Assembly (NCBI GenBank): GCA_008363215.1
Contig: RHKP01000018.1
Coordinates: forward strand, 124,001 to 188,000
Direction: 5' to 3'
Length of the DNA stretch: 64,000 bases
From: Cyanobacteria bacterium CYA
Lineage (GTDB): Bacteria > Planctomycetota > Phycisphaerae > Phycisphaerales > UBA1924
Shown one piece after another: positions 33,920 to 42,744 of this stretch. The notes under the pieces are model-generated. The model was not told where the DNA came from, did no database searches, and saw nothing but the letters and a program-made list of their open reading frames with translations. Made by a program: the position numbers and the translations under genes. Within the stretch, counting starts at the first letter, position 1. The number at the start of each line of letters is the position of its first letter.

Positions 33920-35292
33920 TCGGTGTCGATGGTGTGGACGGCTCCCCCGGGCGGCTTGTCGAAGGAGTTTGGGAACATGGTGCGGATGAAGAATACCGCG
34001 TCGAAGTGGTCGCTCCAGCGCGCTGTTGCGGTGTGTGCGCGCATCGAGCCGGCTTGATCGGGCAACAACTCGTCCACGCAGATCAGGTTGCCCGGCATCG
34101 CCCGGTCGAGCCCTGAGCCCTCCAGATCGTGCAGGGGCACGAACAGGAACGGCCGGTCCATGCGCCCGATCGCCTGCTCGAGCGAGCCGGGTTGTGCAGA
34201 CAGTTCGGGCAGAGGTTCCTGGCGCAGGCGGGCCGCGCGCCCCTGAGCGGCGTCGAAGCCGATCACGTACATCTGCTCGCCCAGGGCCTGCCGCCACTTG
34301 GCGCCGGCCGGCGTGAAGCCCTCGAAGCGCTCCTGGTCGACATCGAGCCGCACGTCGCCCGCGTCGGCCAGGGCGGTAAGCGAGGAGCACCAGACGATGA
34401 TCTTGCGGTCCGGGTAGACCTGGCCGGCAAGCCACGGCATGCGTTCACCCATGCGGGCCTGGCGCCGGTTGTCATCAGCCAGCGAGCCGGTCGGCGGCTG
34501 GAAGGCCATCTGCGCCCGGGAGTTTTCGATCTGATCATCGACGATGCGGGTCCAGATCGCGTGTTCGATGGGGCTGGTGGCGGCGATCAGGGCCTCGGCG
34601 TGTGTCTCCAGCGCCCTGCTCAAACGGTTGAGATCCTCCCAAGCCCGCACGACGGCGGCGTCGTCCTGAGCCTTGACCGCCTCGTCGAGGCGTTCGAGCA
34701 CGGTGAGCAGGTGACGTCGCTGCTCCTTGTCGAAGGGATGAGGCTCGATGGAGCCGAGATAGTCGAGCAGTTCGCGCGGGAGTTGGCGCGCGGTGCGGCG
34801 TCCGGTGGCGCGGTGATCGAAGCCGGCCACGTCGACCGGCTGCTTACGGAAGTAACTGGTCCAGATCTCACGGTAGAGCGGGCTGAGGTAGCCGGACATG
34901 GCCCAGTGGTCGGGAAGCCCGAGCGAGGCGCACATGCTGTAGTCAGTTCCGGCGGCGAACTGGGCGTTCATCGCTCGGCAGTCGTAGAAGCCGGCCTCAA
35001 AGAGGATGACCGAAAATCCCTCGGACTTGATCAGGCGTCGGCACAGTCGGGTCTTGGCCAGCAGCGAGGCTCCGTCGCCGGGGCCGCGCTCGGCCAGGAC
35101 CACGATCCGCTTGTGGCCAATCGCCTGCACGACCCGATCCAGATCGTCGTTGCCGGCGTACTCGGGGTGGATCGACAGGAGTTGGATGGCGTGGTCGTCG
35201 AGCCAGGTCGGCTCGGGCACGGCGGGTTCCTGAGCATGCACCGGCGCGGGCCGGAACAGGAAGAGGACGAGCCATGCAAGCACCAGCGGCAT
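33916..35292 (-). CDS. Exported erythromycin-esterase-fold protein without the catalytic histidines
   Basis: A signal peptide (MPLVLAWLVLFLFRPAPVHA) starts the 458-residue protein. The layout follows the erythromycin-esterase/PF05139 fold: KRIVVLAERGPGDGASLLA, GFSVILFEAGFYDCRAMN, and a late strand KIIVWCSSLTALADAG. In active family members the first motif is GExxHG and the last is VWAHNxH. Here the Glu residues remain, but both His positions read Pro and Ser. Hydrolysis of macrolides is therefore unlikely, and another role is possible. It is coupled to miaA by a 4-nt overlap and divergent from der. Confidence 0.72.
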   Translation of the reverse strand: MPLVLAWLVLFLFRPAPVHAQEPAVPEPTWLDDHAIQLLSIHPEYAGNDDLDRVVQAIGHKRIVVLAERGPGDGASLLAKTRLCRRLIKSEGFSVILFEAGFYDCRAMNAQFAAGTDYSMCASLGLPDHWAMSGYLSPLYREIWTSYFRKQPVDVAGFDHRATGRRTARQLPRELLDYLGSIEPHPFDKEQRRHLLTVLERLDEAVKAQDDAAVVRAWEDLNRLSRALETHAEALIAATSPIEHAIWTRIVDDQIENSRAQMAFQPPTGSLADDNRRQARMGERMPWLAGQVYPDRKIIVWCSSLTALADAGDVRLDVDQERFEGFTPAGAKWRQALGEQMYVIGFDAAQGRAARLRQEPLPELSAQPGSLEQAIGRMDRPFLFVPLHDLEGSGLDRAMPGNLICVDELLPDQAGSMRAHTATARWSDHFDAVFFIRTMFPNSFDKPPGGAVHTIDTE

Positions 35293-35349
35293 GGTGTGAG
35301 GATACCGGGCAATTCGGTTTGGGCAGGCGGGGCTCGTAGGATCAGCACC

Positions 35350-36936
35350 ATGCCAGTCCCTCGTATCGCCATTGTCGGCCGACCCAACGTCGGCAAGAGT
35401 TCCCTGCTGAACATGCTCGCCGGCGAGCGGGTGGCGATCGTGGACCCCACGCCCGGCGTGACGCGGGATCGGGTTTCCATCGTGGTCGACCTTGACAGCC
35501 CGGACGGACGGAACCCCCCGAAGCCGGTTGAACTGACAGACACCGGGGGCTACGGCGTCTACGTGGCCGAGGGCGGGAGATTCGACGAAGTCGGGTCCGA
35601 CCTGGCGAGTTTGACCAAGGACATCGAGTTCCAGATCGGCGAAGCCGTCTCGCACGCCGACCTGATTCTCTTTGCGGTCGATGCACAGGCGGGACCGACT
35701 GCGGCCGACTGGGAGATCGCAAGACTGCTCCGCGAGCAGAAGTTCGGAACGCGGCGGGGTGATCCGGTGAGGGTGCAGGTGGTGGCAACCAAGGTGGACG
35801 GGCCGAAGTGGGAGGCGCACGCGCTGGAACTGGCGGGGCTGGGGTTCGGCGAGCCCCTGCTGTGCTCGGCGATGAGCAACTACATGCGTCGCGACCTGAT
35901 TGACCGGCTGTACGAGATGGTGCCGCTGGTCGAGCATCGCGACCCCGAGGCCGATCTGAAGGTCGCCATTGTGGGCAAGCGCAACGCGGGCAAGAGCACG
36001 CTGGTGAACCGGCTGGCGGGCGAGGAGCGGGTGATCGTCTCGGAGATCGCCGGGACGACGCGCGACGCCATTGACGTGCGCTTCGAGATAGACGGGCGGT
36101 CGATCCTGGCGATCGATACCGCCGGGCTGCGGCGGAAGAAGAGTTTCCAGAACCAGATCGAGTGGTACGCGCTGGATCGGGCCCAGCGGGCGATCGAGCG
36201 GGCCGACGTGGTGCTGATGCTCATCGACGCGACCGAACCGGTCAGCCAGGTGGACGAGCAACTGGCGGCGTACGTGGTTGAGTCGTATAAGCCGGTGGTG
36301 ATCGTGGTGAACAAGTGGGATCTGGCCGAGGGACGGGCGGGGCCGACGGGCAAGCCCATCTCCGTGCAGGACTACGAGAAGTACATCCGTCGCGAACTGA
36401 AAGGGCTGAGCATCGCGCCCATCGCGTTCATGTCGGCCAAGGAGGGGCTGAACGTGCGCGGGGTGCTCGACCTGGCGTTTGAACTGCACGGGCAGGCGTC
36501 GACGCGGATGGGGACGGGGCAACTGAACCGGATCGTGCAGGCGATCGTGGAGAAGCAGGGTCCGGCAAACCCGGCGGGGCACCAGGCCAAGGTGTATTAC
36601 GCGGCGCAGGTGCGGACCAATCCTCCGACGCTGGTGATCGTGGTGAACCGACCTGGGCTGTTTACGGCCCGGTATGAGCGCTACTTGATGAACCGTTTTC
36701 GCGAGGAACTGCCGTTTGAGGAAGTGCCGATCAAGGTGATTTATCGGAGCAAGCGCCGGGCTGAGGAGATCGCGCAGCGTGACGAGCGTCGGGCGGCCGG
36801 GCGGCGCGGCAAGGGACACCTGCATTCGACGGACGATACGGCGCTGGCATTCGATCCCGAGACGCTGGACATGGACGCACTGCTCAACAGCGAGGCTGAC
36901 GAGGCGGAATCGTACTTCGACGACGACGAAGGATGA
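35350..36936 (+). CDS. der: Ribosome biogenesis GTPase Der
   Basis: Two consecutive GTPase domains are present: RIAIVGRPNVGKSSLLNML with DTGGYGVYV and a TKVD in place of NKxD, then VAIVGKRNAGKSTLVNRLA with DTAGLRRKK and VVNKWD. The C-terminal KH-like domain ends RPGLFTARYERYLMNRFREE, followed by an Arg-rich and acidic tail. Der binds the 50S subunit and aids its assembly. The start at 35350 is MPVPRIAIVGRP; length 528, longer than the usual 450-490 because of an insert in the first domain and the tail. Confidence 0.95.
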   Translation: MPVPRIAIVGRPNVGKSSLLNMLAGERVAIVDPTPGVTRDRVSIVVDLDSPDGRNPPKPVELTDTGGYGVYVAEGGRFDEVGSDLASLTKDIEFQIGEAVSHADLILFAVDAQAGPTAADWEIARLLREQKFGTRRGDPVRVQVVATKVDGPKWEAHALELAGLGFGEPLLCSAMSNYMRRDLIDRLYEMVPLVEHRDPEADLKVAIVGKRNAGKSTLVNRLAGEERVIVSEIAGTTRDAIDVRFEIDGRSILAIDTAGLRRKKSFQNQIEWYALDRAQRAIERADVVLMLIDATEPVSQVDEQLAAYVVESYKPVVIVVNKWDLAEGRAGPTGKPISVQDYEKYIRRELKGLSIAPIAFMSAKEGLNVRGVLDLAFELHGQASTRMGTGQLNRIVQAIVEKQGPANPAGHQAKVYYAAQVRTNPPTLVIVVNRPGLFTARYERYLMNRFREELPFEEVPIKVIYRSKRRAEEIAQRDERRAAGRRGKGHLHSTDDTALAFDPETLDMDALLNSEADEAESYFDDDEG

Positions 36937-37001
36937 GTCGAACCGGTGCTCGGACCGGCGGTGGGTGCGGCGGGTCGTTGCACGCGGAAAGATGATGGGC
37001 G

Positions 37002-37904
37002 ATGGCACGCAGGAACAAGACTTTTCGGAATGATTTTCGGCACTTCTTCGGACGCGGACTGGCGATCCTGCTGCCCAGCGTTCTGACGCTGTGGCTGCTG
37101 TGGCAGGCGTTCTCCTTCTTGCTCAAGAACGTGGCCGAGCCGATCAACACGGGGCTGCGGGCGGGCACGGTGTGGGCGGTGCCGATCTTCGTTGACGATG
37201 AGCGGCCCCCCAAGTGGTTCATCGTGACGGAGGAGCAGATCCGTGCGAGGCTTGCGACAGGCGGGGCGACACCGGCCGATCCCGAGGTGGTCCAGACGGC
37301 CGAGGAACGGCGCAGCGCGGTGATCAAGCAGATCCGGCGCGATCGCCTGCGCGATTTCTGGCAGGACCAGTGGTACCTGCAGATTCTCGGGTTGTTCATC
37401 GCGGTGCTGCTGATCTACCTGGCGGGGCTGCTGCTGGGCAACATTGTCGGGCGGCAGTTGTACCTGAGGCTGGAGAAGTTGATCGCCCGCATCCCGGGCT
37501 TCAAGCAGGTCTATCCGCACGTCAAGCAGGTGGTGGACCTGGTGCTGGGCGAGAAGCCGATGGCCTTCAACACCGTGGTGATCGTGGAGTATCCGATCAA
37601 GGACGCCTGGACGCTGGGTTTTCTGACGGGCGAGTCGTTCAAGGCGATCGACGAGATTGCCGGGGGAGACGTGGTCAGCGTGTTCGTGCCGACCTCCCCG
37701 ACTCCGTTCACGGGGTTCGTGATCAATCTGCGCAAAGACCTGGTGCACATTGTGAAGATCCCGGTGGATGAGGCCTTGAGGTTCGTGATCACGGGGGGGA
37801 TCCTGACCCCTGAGAAGGTGCGGGCGGCGCAGGCGAAGGGTGTGGGGGTTCTCGGCCCGGGTTCGGAGGGGGAGGGGGCGCCGCCGGACGGATCAGCGGG
37901 TTGA
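37002..37904 (+). CDS. DUF502 membrane protein
   Basis: Two membrane segments are visible (GLAILLPSVLTLWLLWQAF and ILGLFIAVLLIYLAGLLLGN) with the typical DUF502 run PGFKQVYPHVKQVVDLVLG. This is followed by VVIVEYPIKDAWTLGFLTGE, VVSVFVPTSPTPFTGFVINL and a P-rich tail. DUF502 proteins are inner-membrane proteins of unclear function. The gene lies 65 nt after der and 81 nt before hpf. Confidence 0.85.
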   Translation: MARRNKTFRNDFRHFFGRGLAILLPSVLTLWLLWQAFSFLLKNVAEPINTGLRAGTVWAVPIFVDDERPPKWFIVTEEQIRARLATGGATPADPEVVQTAEERRSAVIKQIRRDRLRDFWQDQWYLQILGLFIAVLLIYLAGLLLGNIVGRQLYLRLEKLIARIPGFKQVYPHVKQVVDLVLGEKPMAFNTVVIVEYPIKDAWTLGFLTGESFKAIDEIAGGDVVSVFVPTSPTPFTGFVINLRKDLVHIVKIPVDEALRFVITGGILTPEKVRAAQAKGVGVLGPGSEGEGAPPDGSAG

Positions 37905-37985
37905 TCGGGCCGGGCGGGGGCGCTGGGTCTATGCTCAGGGCGTCAGGCGAGCCAGGCATGGCGTGTGTCGGGGACAGGAGAGCGC

Positions 37986-38288
37986 ATGCGAGTGGACGTG
38001 GTAGGACGGCAGGTTCACGTGAGCAACGCGGTGCGGGAGCACGTCGAGGCGAAGGTTGAGAAACTGACGCGCTACTTTGACGGGACGCAGCAGATCACCT
38101 GCGCCATTTCCAAGCCCGATCACCACCATCTGTACCGGGTGGAACTGGTGGTCGACGTGGAGAAGGGTGACGATCTGGTCAGCCATGCCGACCACGAGGA
38201 CCTGTACACGGCGATTGACCTGGCGGTGGGCAAGAGTCAGCGCCAATTGACGGACTATAAGGAAAAACTCAAGCAGGGCAAGCGATAG
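37986..38288 (+). CDS. hpf: Ribosome hibernation promoting factor (short form)
   Basis: This small protein binds the 30S decoding centre and silences ribosomes in slow growth. It matches the family over its length: MRVDVVGRQVHVSNAVREHV, KLTRYFDG, and VELVVDVEKGDDLVSHADHE with DLYTAIDLAVGKSQRQL. The ATG at 37986 has AGGAGA upstream. Length 100 residues, the short HPF type. It is followed at once by PtsN-like and HPr genes, the order seen in rpoN-hpf-ptsN clusters. Confidence 0.92.
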   Translation: MRVDVVGRQVHVSNAVREHVEAKVEKLTRYFDGTQQITCAISKPDHHHLYRVELVVDVEKGDDLVSHADHEDLYTAIDLAVGKSQRQLTDYKEKLKQGKR

Positions 38289-38316
38289 CGGCCGGCGAGG
38301 CCACGGGTGCGTGAAG

Positions 38317-38793
38317 ATGAAACTCAGTGAGTTGGTGGTCGAGCAGGCGGTGGTCGCGGAACTGGCCGGGCAGGAACGTGACGACGTGATCGCCGAACTG
38401 GTGGACGCGGTCATCGCCTCGGGCAAGATCGATGCATCGCTGCGAGACCACCTGATCGGCAGGGTGCTGGACCGCGAGAAGATGAGTTCGACCGGGTTCG
38501 GGCGCGGGGTGGCGGTGCCCCACGTCAAGCACCCGTCCATCGACCAGTTGGTCGCTACGGTCGGACTCAGTCACAAGGGCGTGGACTTCAACGCGCTGGA
38601 CAAGCAGCCGGTGTACTCGATCTTCCTGCTCCTCAGCCCGGAGGGCCGTCCGGAGGAACACCTGCAGGCGATGGAGACGATCTTCAAGAATCTGCGGAAG
38701 GACACGTTCCGGCGCTTCCTTCGGCAGGCCAATAGTCCTGAACAGGTCATGAACCTGCTCAAAGAAGCAGACGACCAACTTCTCACCGGGTAA
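38317..38793 (+). CDS. ptsN: PTS EIIA-type (PtsN-like) regulatory protein
   Basis: The protein has the EIIA-Ntr/fructose fold: MKLSELVVEQAVVAELAG, MSSTGFGRGVAVPHVKH with the phosphorylatable His about residue 69, and FLLLSPEGRPEEHLQAM. It receives phosphate from HPr/NPr and regulates rather than transports sugar, to judge from the absence of EIIB and EIIC genes. A GTG at 38311 is an alternative start. It lies 28 nt after hpf and 29 nt before the HPr gene. Confidence 0.88.
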   Translation: MKLSELVVEQAVVAELAGQERDDVIAELVDAVIASGKIDASLRDHLIGRVLDREKMSSTGFGRGVAVPHVKHPSIDQLVATVGLSHKGVDFNALDKQPVYSIFLLLSPEGRPEEHLQAMETIFKNLRKDTFRRFLRQANSPEQVMNLLKEADDQLLTG

Positions 38794-38822
38794 GACTGGC
38801 CCGGAGTCCGCCGAGAGACGTG

Positions 38823-39098
38823 ATGGCCCAGCGAGCAACCGTCCGGGTGACCATTGCCAATCGGCTCGGGCTGCACGCCAGGCCCGCGACCGAGTTTGTT
38901 GACTTGGCCAGCGGGTTCGTGTGCGAGGTTACAGTCTCCAAAGGCGAGGAACGTGTCAGCGGCAAGTCGATCATGGAGATGATGATGCTGGCCGCTACCC
39001 AGGGCACGGTTCTGGAGATCGTGGCCGAGGGCGACGACGCGGAGCCTTGCGTGAAGGCGCTGTCTGACCTGGTCGCGGCCGGCTTCGGTGAGATGTGA
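38823..39098 (+). CDS. ptsH: HPr-family phosphocarrier protein
   Basis: The active-site His lies in NRLGLHARPATEF (His18) and the regulatory Ser in RVSGKSIMEMMML (Ser49), both conserved. HPr passes phosphate from EI to EIIA proteins. Neither EI (ptsI) nor HPr kinase is in the window. The cluster hpf-ptsN-HPr suggests a regulatory nitrogen-type PTS. 91 residues, ending 2 nt before the convergent kinase-like gene. Confidence 0.92.
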   Translation: MAQRATVRVTIANRLGLHARPATEFVDLASGFVCEVTVSKGEERVSGKSIMEMMMLAATQGTVLEIVAEGDDAEPCVKALSDLVAAGFGEM

Positions 39099-39100
39099 CC

Positions 39101-39964
39101 TCAGATCGACGCGCCGGCGCGATGGGCGGGCAGCGGGTGATCCTCGGGAATCGGCTGCCCCCGCCGGCGCACGCGCGCCTCGGCCCTGGCCCACAGCGAT
39201 CGCACCTGTGTGCGGCGGTCGTGCGGGGGAGGAGCGTTGGAGTCGGCACTCCCATCAGCCAACGCGAACAGGGCCCGAGCGATCAGTGCTCTGCGCGGGC
39301 GAAGCCCCACGCCTGTCGGTTCGAAATAGGCCTTTGTGATGTCCAGCGGGTCCATCTCGCCGCGGCGGACATCGACGGTGTCGACCAGCGCCAGGCGCAG
39401 CGGATGCCAACCGGTGACGATGAGATTGGACGGCTTGGGATCTCGCACCACCAGGCCCTGGTGCCGGAAACGGGCGAACAGCCCGCCGACGGCGCGGGCC
39501 AGCCCGTGCTCATTCTTGACCGACAAGCCTGACGCCAGATGTTCAAGCGCGCTGCGGCCTTCGACCCACCCGACTACCAGCACCTCGCAGCGGGCAGCGG
39601 CGCTGCCGGACCGAAAGATGGCCAACGGGTGTGCGACCTCAAAACCACGGGTCATCAGCAACTCGGCGCCGCGCCACTGGCGGGTGTGGCGCGTCTGCCC
39701 CAGCCACGAGCGGACCAGAGCCCAGAAGGTCGAGAGCGGCTCGACCTTGAGCACCACCTCACGCTCCTGTTCGCCGAGGTGCAGGCGTGCCCGCCACACG
39801 CGGCAGTCGCCGTCACGCCGGATCTTCAGGCGTTGCGCCCCGCGCGGGGCGTCGGGGTTGACCCAGTCAACCTGTCGCAGGGCGCTTTGCCACTGTCGGG
39901 CCGAATAGCCCCAGCCTTCGGCGTAGCGCACGACGGATAGATCGTCAGTGGCGGGGGCGGGCAT
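39101..39964 (-). CDS. Kdo-kinase/InaA-like lipopolysaccharide kinase family protein
   Basis: A protein-kinase-like fold is visible: VVLKVEPLSTFWALVRSWLG, then the catalytic loop HQGLVVRDPKPSNLIVTG and the metal-binding stretch LRLALVDTVDVRRGEMDPLD. This is the pattern of the WaaP/Kdo kinase group that phosphorylates lipopolysaccharide sugars. The start at 39964 gives MPAPATDDLSVVRYAEGWG. It is divergent from a family 2 glycosyltransferase gene, consistent with a lipid A core task. The substrate is inferred only. Confidence 0.75.
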   Translation of the reverse strand: MPAPATDDLSVVRYAEGWGYSARQWQSALRQVDWVNPDAPRGAQRLKIRRDGDCRVWRARLHLGEQEREVVLKVEPLSTFWALVRSWLGQTRHTRQWRGAELLMTRGFEVAHPLAIFRSGSAAARCEVLVVGWVEGRSALEHLASGLSVKNEHGLARAVGGLFARFRHQGLVVRDPKPSNLIVTGWHPLRLALVDTVDVRRGEMDPLDITKAYFEPTGVGLRPRRALIARALFALADGSADSNAPPPHDRRTQVRSLWARAEARVRRRGQPIPEDHPLPAHRAGASI

Positions 39965-40049
39965 GCAGGCAGCGTATCCGGCCGACCGGCCGGGCGCGGA
40001 TCGACGGCGCCGGGTTGACAGCACGCTTCGGGCGGTTCACCATCTCGGC

Positions 40050-40847
40050 ATGACGCTCCCGCTCTCCATCGCCACGGTCTGTCGCAACAACCGGCAGACT
40101 ATGGAGCGCGTGCTGGAGTCGGTCGCGGGGCTGGCCGGCGAAGTCGTCGCCGTCGACTCCGGCTCGACCGACGGCACACTCGAACTGCTGAGCGCCTGCG
40201 GGGCGCGGGTCATTGAGACCCAGTGGAAAGGACACGTGGCGACCAAGCAGATGGCGCTGGAGGCCTGCGAGCTCGAGTGGATCCTGCATCTGGACTCCGA
40301 CGAGCCGGTCGAGCCCGCTCTGGCCGCGTCAATCCGCGCATTCATCGACCGGCGCGAACCGGGCGTGGCGGGGGCCCGGGTCAATCGCAAGATCTGGTAC
40401 CGGGGGCGTTTGCTCGAACATGCCTGGCAACCCGAGTGGCGTCTGCGACTGGTGCGGCGCGAACACGTGATCGCCGGGCTGGCCCGCTGGGCGGGCGCTG
40501 ATCCGCACGATCGGCTCGACGTCGATGCCAGGGCCGGGCGGGTGGTCGATCTGCCGGGCACGCTGCGGCACGAGTCGTTCGTGACGTTTGCCGAGCATCT
40601 GGGCAAGCAGTTGGCGCTGTCGCGAATCGCGGCCGAGAGCATGCACCGGGCCGGACAGCGTGGGAGTTTGCTCCGCCTGATCGGCTCGCCGCCGGGGGCG
40701 ATGTTCAAGCAGGTGGTGCTCAAGCAGGGGTGGCGGGACGGCATTCCGGGCTGGCTGGCGGGGGGAACCGCCGCGGCGGGGGCACTGATGAAGCACCTGA
40801 TCCTGCTCGAACTGGGGGAAAAGAGCCCCGACGGCCCGGGTGCGTAG
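40050..40847 (+). CDS. Glycosyltransferase family 2
   Basis: The GT-A fold starts LPLSIATVCRNNRQTMERVL, with EVVAVDSGSTDGTLELL and the DxD-type LHLDSDEPVEP. HESFVTFAEHLGKQLALSR and AMFKQVVLKQGWRDG follow, resembling the WaaE/LgtF type used for lipopolysaccharide core. ATG at 40050; 265 residues. It is divergent from the Kdo-kinase-like gene. The donor sugar is unknown. Confidence 0.85.
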   Translation: MTLPLSIATVCRNNRQTMERVLESVAGLAGEVVAVDSGSTDGTLELLSACGARVIETQWKGHVATKQMALEACELEWILHLDSDEPVEPALAASIRAFIDRREPGVAGARVNRKIWYRGRLLEHAWQPEWRLRLVRREHVIAGLARWAGADPHDRLDVDARAGRVVDLPGTLRHESFVTFAEHLGKQLALSRIAAESMHRAGQRGSLLRLIGSPPGAMFKQVVLKQGWRDGIPGWLAGGTAAAGALMKHLILLELGEKSPDGPGA

Positions 40848-40913
40848 TATTGTCTTCCGACCGCCATCGCCCCGGCTGGTTTGGCCAGGGCGCCGAGGCG
40901 TCCGAGGACTTGC

Positions 40914-42524
40914 ATGAGTGATTCGACCGATCAGGGTGGCGGCGCCGAACAGAAGCGCCCGCGCTGTCGCAGACGAAAGCCCGCCAGCACCGCGCCCGAC
41001 GTGCGCGAACAGGCTGCGCCGTCCGAAGATCCCGGCTCCGGCGACGAGCAGGGCGCCAGGAAAAAGCGACGCCGTCGTCGGCGCAAGTCGCGCCCGCCCG
41101 AAGAGCGCGACCCCACGCAGGAAATCCCCGAGCCGAGGGCGGCCGAGGACCGGCACTGGGATCCCTCCGTCTTTGACACGGGTAAGACCTTCGCCGATCT
41201 TGGGCTGACCGAGGATCTGGTGCGCGGGTGCGAGGCGGCCGGCTTCAAGCACCCGACGAAGATCCAGGCTTCGCTGGTGCCGCTGGCGCTGACGCGCCGC
41301 GACGTGCTGGGGCAGGCCAAGACGGGAACGGGAAAGACGGCGGCGTTCGCGCTTCCGCTGATGCACATGGCCGAGCCGGGCGTGCGCTTCCAGACCATCA
41401 TCCTCGCGCCGACCCGCGAACTGGCGATCCAGATCCAGCAGGACTTTGCCCAACTGGGGCGCTACTCCAGGGTGCGCTGCGTCGCGATCTACGGCGGGCA
41501 GAGCATCTCGACCCAGGCCCGCAAACTCGAAGAAGGCCCGGAGATCATCGTCGGCACGCCCGGGCGCGTGCTCGACATGATCGATCGTCGCCTGCTCTCG
41601 CTTTCCAACGTCCGCTTTGCCGTGCTCGACGAGGTCGATCGCATGTTCGACATCGGCTTCCGCGACGACATCCGCCAGATCCTGCGCAAGTGCCCGACGG
41701 ATCGGCAGACGATCTTCGTCTCGGCCACGATCTCCGGCGAAATCGAGGAACTGGCGCGCAAGCACATGCGCGATCCGGAGAAGTTGATCGTCTCGGCCGG
41801 CGCGCTGACCGTCGACATGGTGCAGCAGCGCTACCTGACGGTGCAGCCGTGGGACAAGCGCCGACTGCTGGCGCACCTGCTCACGCACGAGGAGCCGGCG
41901 CTGACGCTGGTGTTCTGCCGCATGAAGCGCACGGTGGATTCGGTGGCCGAGTATCTCAATCGCAAGGAGATCGAGGCTCACGCGATTCACGGCGACATGA
42001 ACCAGTCGCAGCGCAACCGCGTGATGGATCGTCTGCGCCAGGGAAAACTCGAGGTGCTGGTCGCCAGCGACCTGGCCAGCCGCGGCATCGACGTCGAGGG
42101 CATCACCCACGTCGTCAACTACGACCTGCCGGAAGATCCTGATATCTACGTACACCGCATCGGGCGCACCGCCCGCGCCGGTCGCAACGGCGTGGCGTGG
42201 AGCCTCGTGACGCCGGCGCAGGGCGGGTTGCTCACCGAAATCGAACTGCTCATCAACGCCGAGATTCCCAAACTCGACTTCCCCGATTTCGAGCATCGCG
42301 ATCGCCCGGCGGACTGGAAGGACGAAGCGCCGGTGAATCCGAACCTGGTGCACATCGAGGGCGTGCCCGAGCCGTCATCGCGAAGCCGTTTCGAGGCCGA
42401 CGCAAAGCCCGAGACGGCCAAACTGAGCGAAGACGAACTGAAGGCCAAGTTCCCGGGCGGCGTCGTGCCGAGCAAACTGCCGCCGCGGCAGATGCGCGGA
42501 AGAGTGAAGCCGCGCGGCGGGTGA
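40914..42524 (+). CDS. DEAD-box ATP-dependent RNA helicase with basic N-terminus
   Basis: The first 85 residues are a low-complexity Lys/Arg/Pro-rich tract (KKRRRRRRKSRPPEERD) that may bind RNA. The helicase core then shows QxxPT-type TKIQASLVPLALTRRD, Walker A AKTGTGKTAAF, PTRELA, GTPGR, LDEVDRMFD (DEVD in place of DEAD), SAT, and RIGRTARAGRNGV. The C-terminus is a charged tail. The gene is 66 nt after the glycosyltransferase and probably has its own promoter. Likely roles include ribosome assembly or mRNA decay. Confidence 0.92.
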   Translation: MSDSTDQGGGAEQKRPRCRRRKPASTAPDVREQAAPSEDPGSGDEQGARKKRRRRRRKSRPPEERDPTQEIPEPRAAEDRHWDPSVFDTGKTFADLGLTEDLVRGCEAAGFKHPTKIQASLVPLALTRRDVLGQAKTGTGKTAAFALPLMHMAEPGVRFQTIILAPTRELAIQIQQDFAQLGRYSRVRCVAIYGGQSISTQARKLEEGPEIIVGTPGRVLDMIDRRLLSLSNVRFAVLDEVDRMFDIGFRDDIRQILRKCPTDRQTIFVSATISGEIEELARKHMRDPEKLIVSAGALTVDMVQQRYLTVQPWDKRRLLAHLLTHEEPALTLVFCRMKRTVDSVAEYLNRKEIEAHAIHGDMNQSQRNRVMDRLRQGKLEVLVASDLASRGIDVEGITHVVNYDLPEDPDIYVHRIGRTARAGRNGVAWSLVTPAQGGLLTEIELLINAEIPKLDFPDFEHRDRPADWKDEAPVNPNLVHIEGVPEPSSRSRFEADAKPETAKLSEDELKAKFPGGVVPSKLPPRQMRGRVKPRGG

Positions 42525-42707
42525 CAAAAGGACCTCGCTCCACAGTTCGCCATCACGTCGAGAGACGCACATCTTTCTAAGGAATGAGCGAGTCAGAGCG
42601 CCGAAAGAAGGATTGGCGAACGTTGTGGGCTCGAGAGCCAAGAAGGTCGGACCCTCCCCCTCAAATGGGTACATGACAATTCATTTGGCTTTTGCCCGGC
42701 ATTGGCC

Positions 42708-42736
42708 TTGACGACTTCAAAGCACTCAGGGTAGTT
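42708..42736 (+). promoter_or_regulatory. Candidate promoter upstream of the 42745 gene
   Basis: TTGACG (42708-42713), 18 nt, then TAGTTT, about 10 nt before the first ATG. The -10 match is weak and the distance to the start is short, so translation might begin at a later in-frame Met (42751 or 42757). The 220 nt from 42525 to this point hold no other clear feature. Confidence 0.25.
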
Positions 42737-42744
42737 TACAGGGC

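Noticed and set aside
34129-35349. Long in-frame extension upstream of the der start
   Set aside because: The extension lacks domain matches and overlaps the esterase-like gene on the other strand; the conserved start MPVPRIAIVGRP at 35350 is the real one.
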